64,000 nt of DNA from Betaproteobacteria bacterium (GTDB lineage Bacteria > Pseudomonadota > Gammaproteobacteria > Burkholderiales > Casimicrobiaceae). Both the position numbers and the translations under genes were made by a program. The DNA lies in contig JAOUIA010000009.1 in assembly GCA_029884335.1 (NCBI GenBank), positions 1-64,000 on the forward strand, given 5' to 3'. Each line of letters begins with the position of its first letter. Position 1 is the stretch's first letter. Below the pieces are notes generated by a model. That model saw only the letters and a list, made by a program, of their open reading frames with translations, did no database searches and had not been told where the DNA came from. Below, one piece after another: positions 62,236 to 64,000 of this stretch.

Positions 62236-62903
62236 CCGCCGAGCGCGATGATCGCGCCCACCAGCAACGTGCCCAGACCGGCCATCATGAGTCCGGCCTT
62301 CCAGCCGCCGTATCCCGCGAACCGGCCGAGCGCAAAGCCCCCGAAGAAGAGCATCGCAAGCGCGACGGTGCGCGAAACCGCCTTGGCCGTCCCGATGTCC
62401 TGGAAGATCATGTACGGCAGCGCCACCGGAAACGTCGACCCGACCACGATCAGGAAGACGGCGAAGGCCGCGAGGAAGTCGCCCGCCCTCAGGGTGGGCC
62501 GCTCCGGCACGTCGCGCAGAGCGACGACCCGCCCGCGAATGGCCTCGATCTCGACATCGGAGACCAGGCGCGTCATCACCCGCCGCAGCGACGACTCGAT
62601 GAGTCGGCGTCCCGCCTCCGGGCTGGCGGCCGCCTGAACTCCGCGGATGAGCGTGAGCGCCTTGCCCCGAGCGGTGATCGTGCGGACCAGGTACATGACC
62701 GCATCGGCGAGGCCCCACGCGAGGTTGCAGCCCAGCGCAGCGTGCAGCGCCGCGCGCACCTCGTCCCGACCGGACTCCGCCACCGCCACGGCGCCCACGA
62801 ACGTGAGCGCCATGAACAGCCCGAACAGCATCTCGGACACCCGATCGACGACGTCGAGGACGGGCTCGCGCGCCTCTCCGGCCACAGACTGCTCGACGTT
62901 CAT
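62232..62903 (-). CDS. Integral membrane protein (VIT1/CCC1-like)
   Basis: VDRVSEMLFGLFMALTFVGAVAVAESGRDEVRAALHAALGCNLAWGLADAVMYLVRTI and C-terminal hydrophobic segments. Confidence 0.75.
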   Translation of the reverse strand: MNVEQSVAGEAREPVLDVVDRVSEMLFGLFMALTFVGAVAVAESGRDEVRAALHAALGCNLAWGLADAVMYLVRTITARGKALTLIRGVQAAASPEAGRRLIESSLRRVMTRLVSDVEIEAIRGRVVALRDVPERPTLRAGDFLAAFAVFLIVVGSTFPVALPYMIFQDIGTAKAVSRTVALAMLFFGGFALGRFAGYGGWKAGLMMAGLGTLLVGAIIALGG

Positions 62904-62982
62904 CGTGCGCCTGCGCGACGCCCGGATGCAGCGCGACGGGCGCGGCGAATCGTCCGGCGAGTCACGACCGCGTCTTCCCCGC

Positions 62983-63894
62983 TCAGTACCGCTCCGGGAC
63001 GAACTTGAACGGATGGTCGGCCGCCTTGTACCGGCCGATCCTGCGGCTCGGGAGCTTGACCTTCTTCGTCTCGATGCCCTTGTGGGGGACGTGCTTCAGG
63101 ATGTGCCTGATCACGTTCAGGCGGACCCGCTTCTTGTCCTCCGAGCGGGCGACGAACCACGGCGCCCAGGGGGTGTCCGTCGCGGCGAACATCTCGTCGC
63201 GCGCCCTCGTGTAGTCGTCCCAGCGATCGTAGGACTTGAGGTCCATCGGCGAGAGCTTCCACGTCTTGCGGCCGTCCTCGATGCGCGAGGCGAGCCGTCG
63301 CGTCTGTTCCTCCGGGCTCACTTCCAGCCAGTACTTGAGCAGGATGATCCCCGAGTCGACCATCGCCCTCTCGACCAGCGGCGCCGCCTTGAGGAACTTC
63401 CGCGCCGCCTCCTCGGAGCAGAAACCCATCACCCGCTCCACGCCCGCGCGGTTGTACCAGCTGCGGTCGAAGATCACGATCTCGCCGGCGGCCGGGAAGT
63501 GCGGCAAGTAACGCTGGACGTACATCTGGCTCTTCTCGCGCTCGGTCGGCGCCGGCAGGGCGATCACACGGAACACCCGCGGGCTCACACGCTCGGTGAT
63601 GGCCTTGATCGTGCCGCCCTTGCCCGCGCCGTCGCGGCCCTCGAACACGATGCAGACCTTGAGCCCCTCCTTCTTCACCCACTCCTGCAGCTTCACCAGC
63701 TCCACGTGGAGCTTCCTGAGCTCGCGTTCGTACTGCTTTCCCGAGAGCTTGCCGCCGGCTGCTGCCGCGCCGTCCTCCGTCGCACCGGCCGTGCCGGCGG
63801 TCCCGTCCGCTGCCTTGCGTGCAGCGGCGCCCTTCCTGCGTTCGCTCTTCGTCGCGATGCTGTCTCCCGTGATTCCGAACGCCGCATTCACCAC
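62983..63894 (-). CDS. ppk2: Polyphosphate kinase 2 family protein
   Basis: VCIVFEGRDGAGKGGTIKAITERVSPRVFRVIALPAPTEREKSQMYVQRYLPHFPAAGEIVIFDRSWYNRAGVERVMGF. Confidence 0.96.
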   Translation of the reverse strand: MVNAAFGITGDSIATKSERRKGAAARKAADGTAGTAGATEDGAAAAGGKLSGKQYERELRKLHVELVKLQEWVKKEGLKVCIVFEGRDGAGKGGTIKAITERVSPRVFRVIALPAPTEREKSQMYVQRYLPHFPAAGEIVIFDRSWYNRAGVERVMGFCSEEAARKFLKAAPLVERAMVDSGIILLKYWLEVSPEEQTRRLASRIEDGRKTWKLSPMDLKSYDRWDDYTRARDEMFAATDTPWAPWFVARSEDKKRVRLNVIRHILKHVPHKGIETKKVKLPSRRIGRYKAADHPFKFVPERY

Positions 63895-64000
63895 TCCGAT
63901 GCCGGCGTACCAACGCGCACAACATAGCGTGCGCGGCCGCTATCTGCTGCGCGCCAAACCGCTCCGAGCTGTCGAGAAAAGCCAGTCGCGCGACGAAAAC

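Overview
This 64 kb high-GC window looks like a betaproteobacterial chromosome segment, judged from the gene families and their order. It is densely coded on both strands. The backbone is housekeeping: tldD, mscL, a PII protein, nadE, rluB/scpB/scpA/trpS, a Sua5-type protein, sppA, rluC, rne, uvrB, an MsbA-like ABC exporter, an aromatic aminotransferase, tRNA-Gly, tRNA-Cys, a SulP transporter and PPK2. The main accessory region (about 29-46.7 kb) is an aerobic benzoyl-CoA (box) cluster: boxA, boxB, boxC, a BoxR-type XRE/shikimate-kinase regulator, a DUF4863 protein, benzoate-CoA ligase, an alpha/beta hydrolase and a Liv-type ABC transporter, with accessory MaoC, LMW-PTP, thioesterase, flavodoxin and an unusual permuted NDP-forming acyl-CoA synthetase. 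The most interesting observations are: (1) a GCAC-WATRN-TGC motif occurring twice at each of two sigma70-like promoters beside boxC and boxR, a candidate BoxR operator; (2) a domain-permuted acyl-CoA synthetase; (3) a family of about 60-100 bp REPIN-like inverted repeats sitting between boxC/boxB, boxB/boxA and in both liv operons; (4) a 66-bp triplicated leader carrying the livF Shine-Dalgarno sequence; (5) a 199-bp livF fragment duplicated 1,480 bp downstream; (6) a 31-codon ORF that looks like a truncated Rieske gene. All calls come from reading the sequence; no database search was run.
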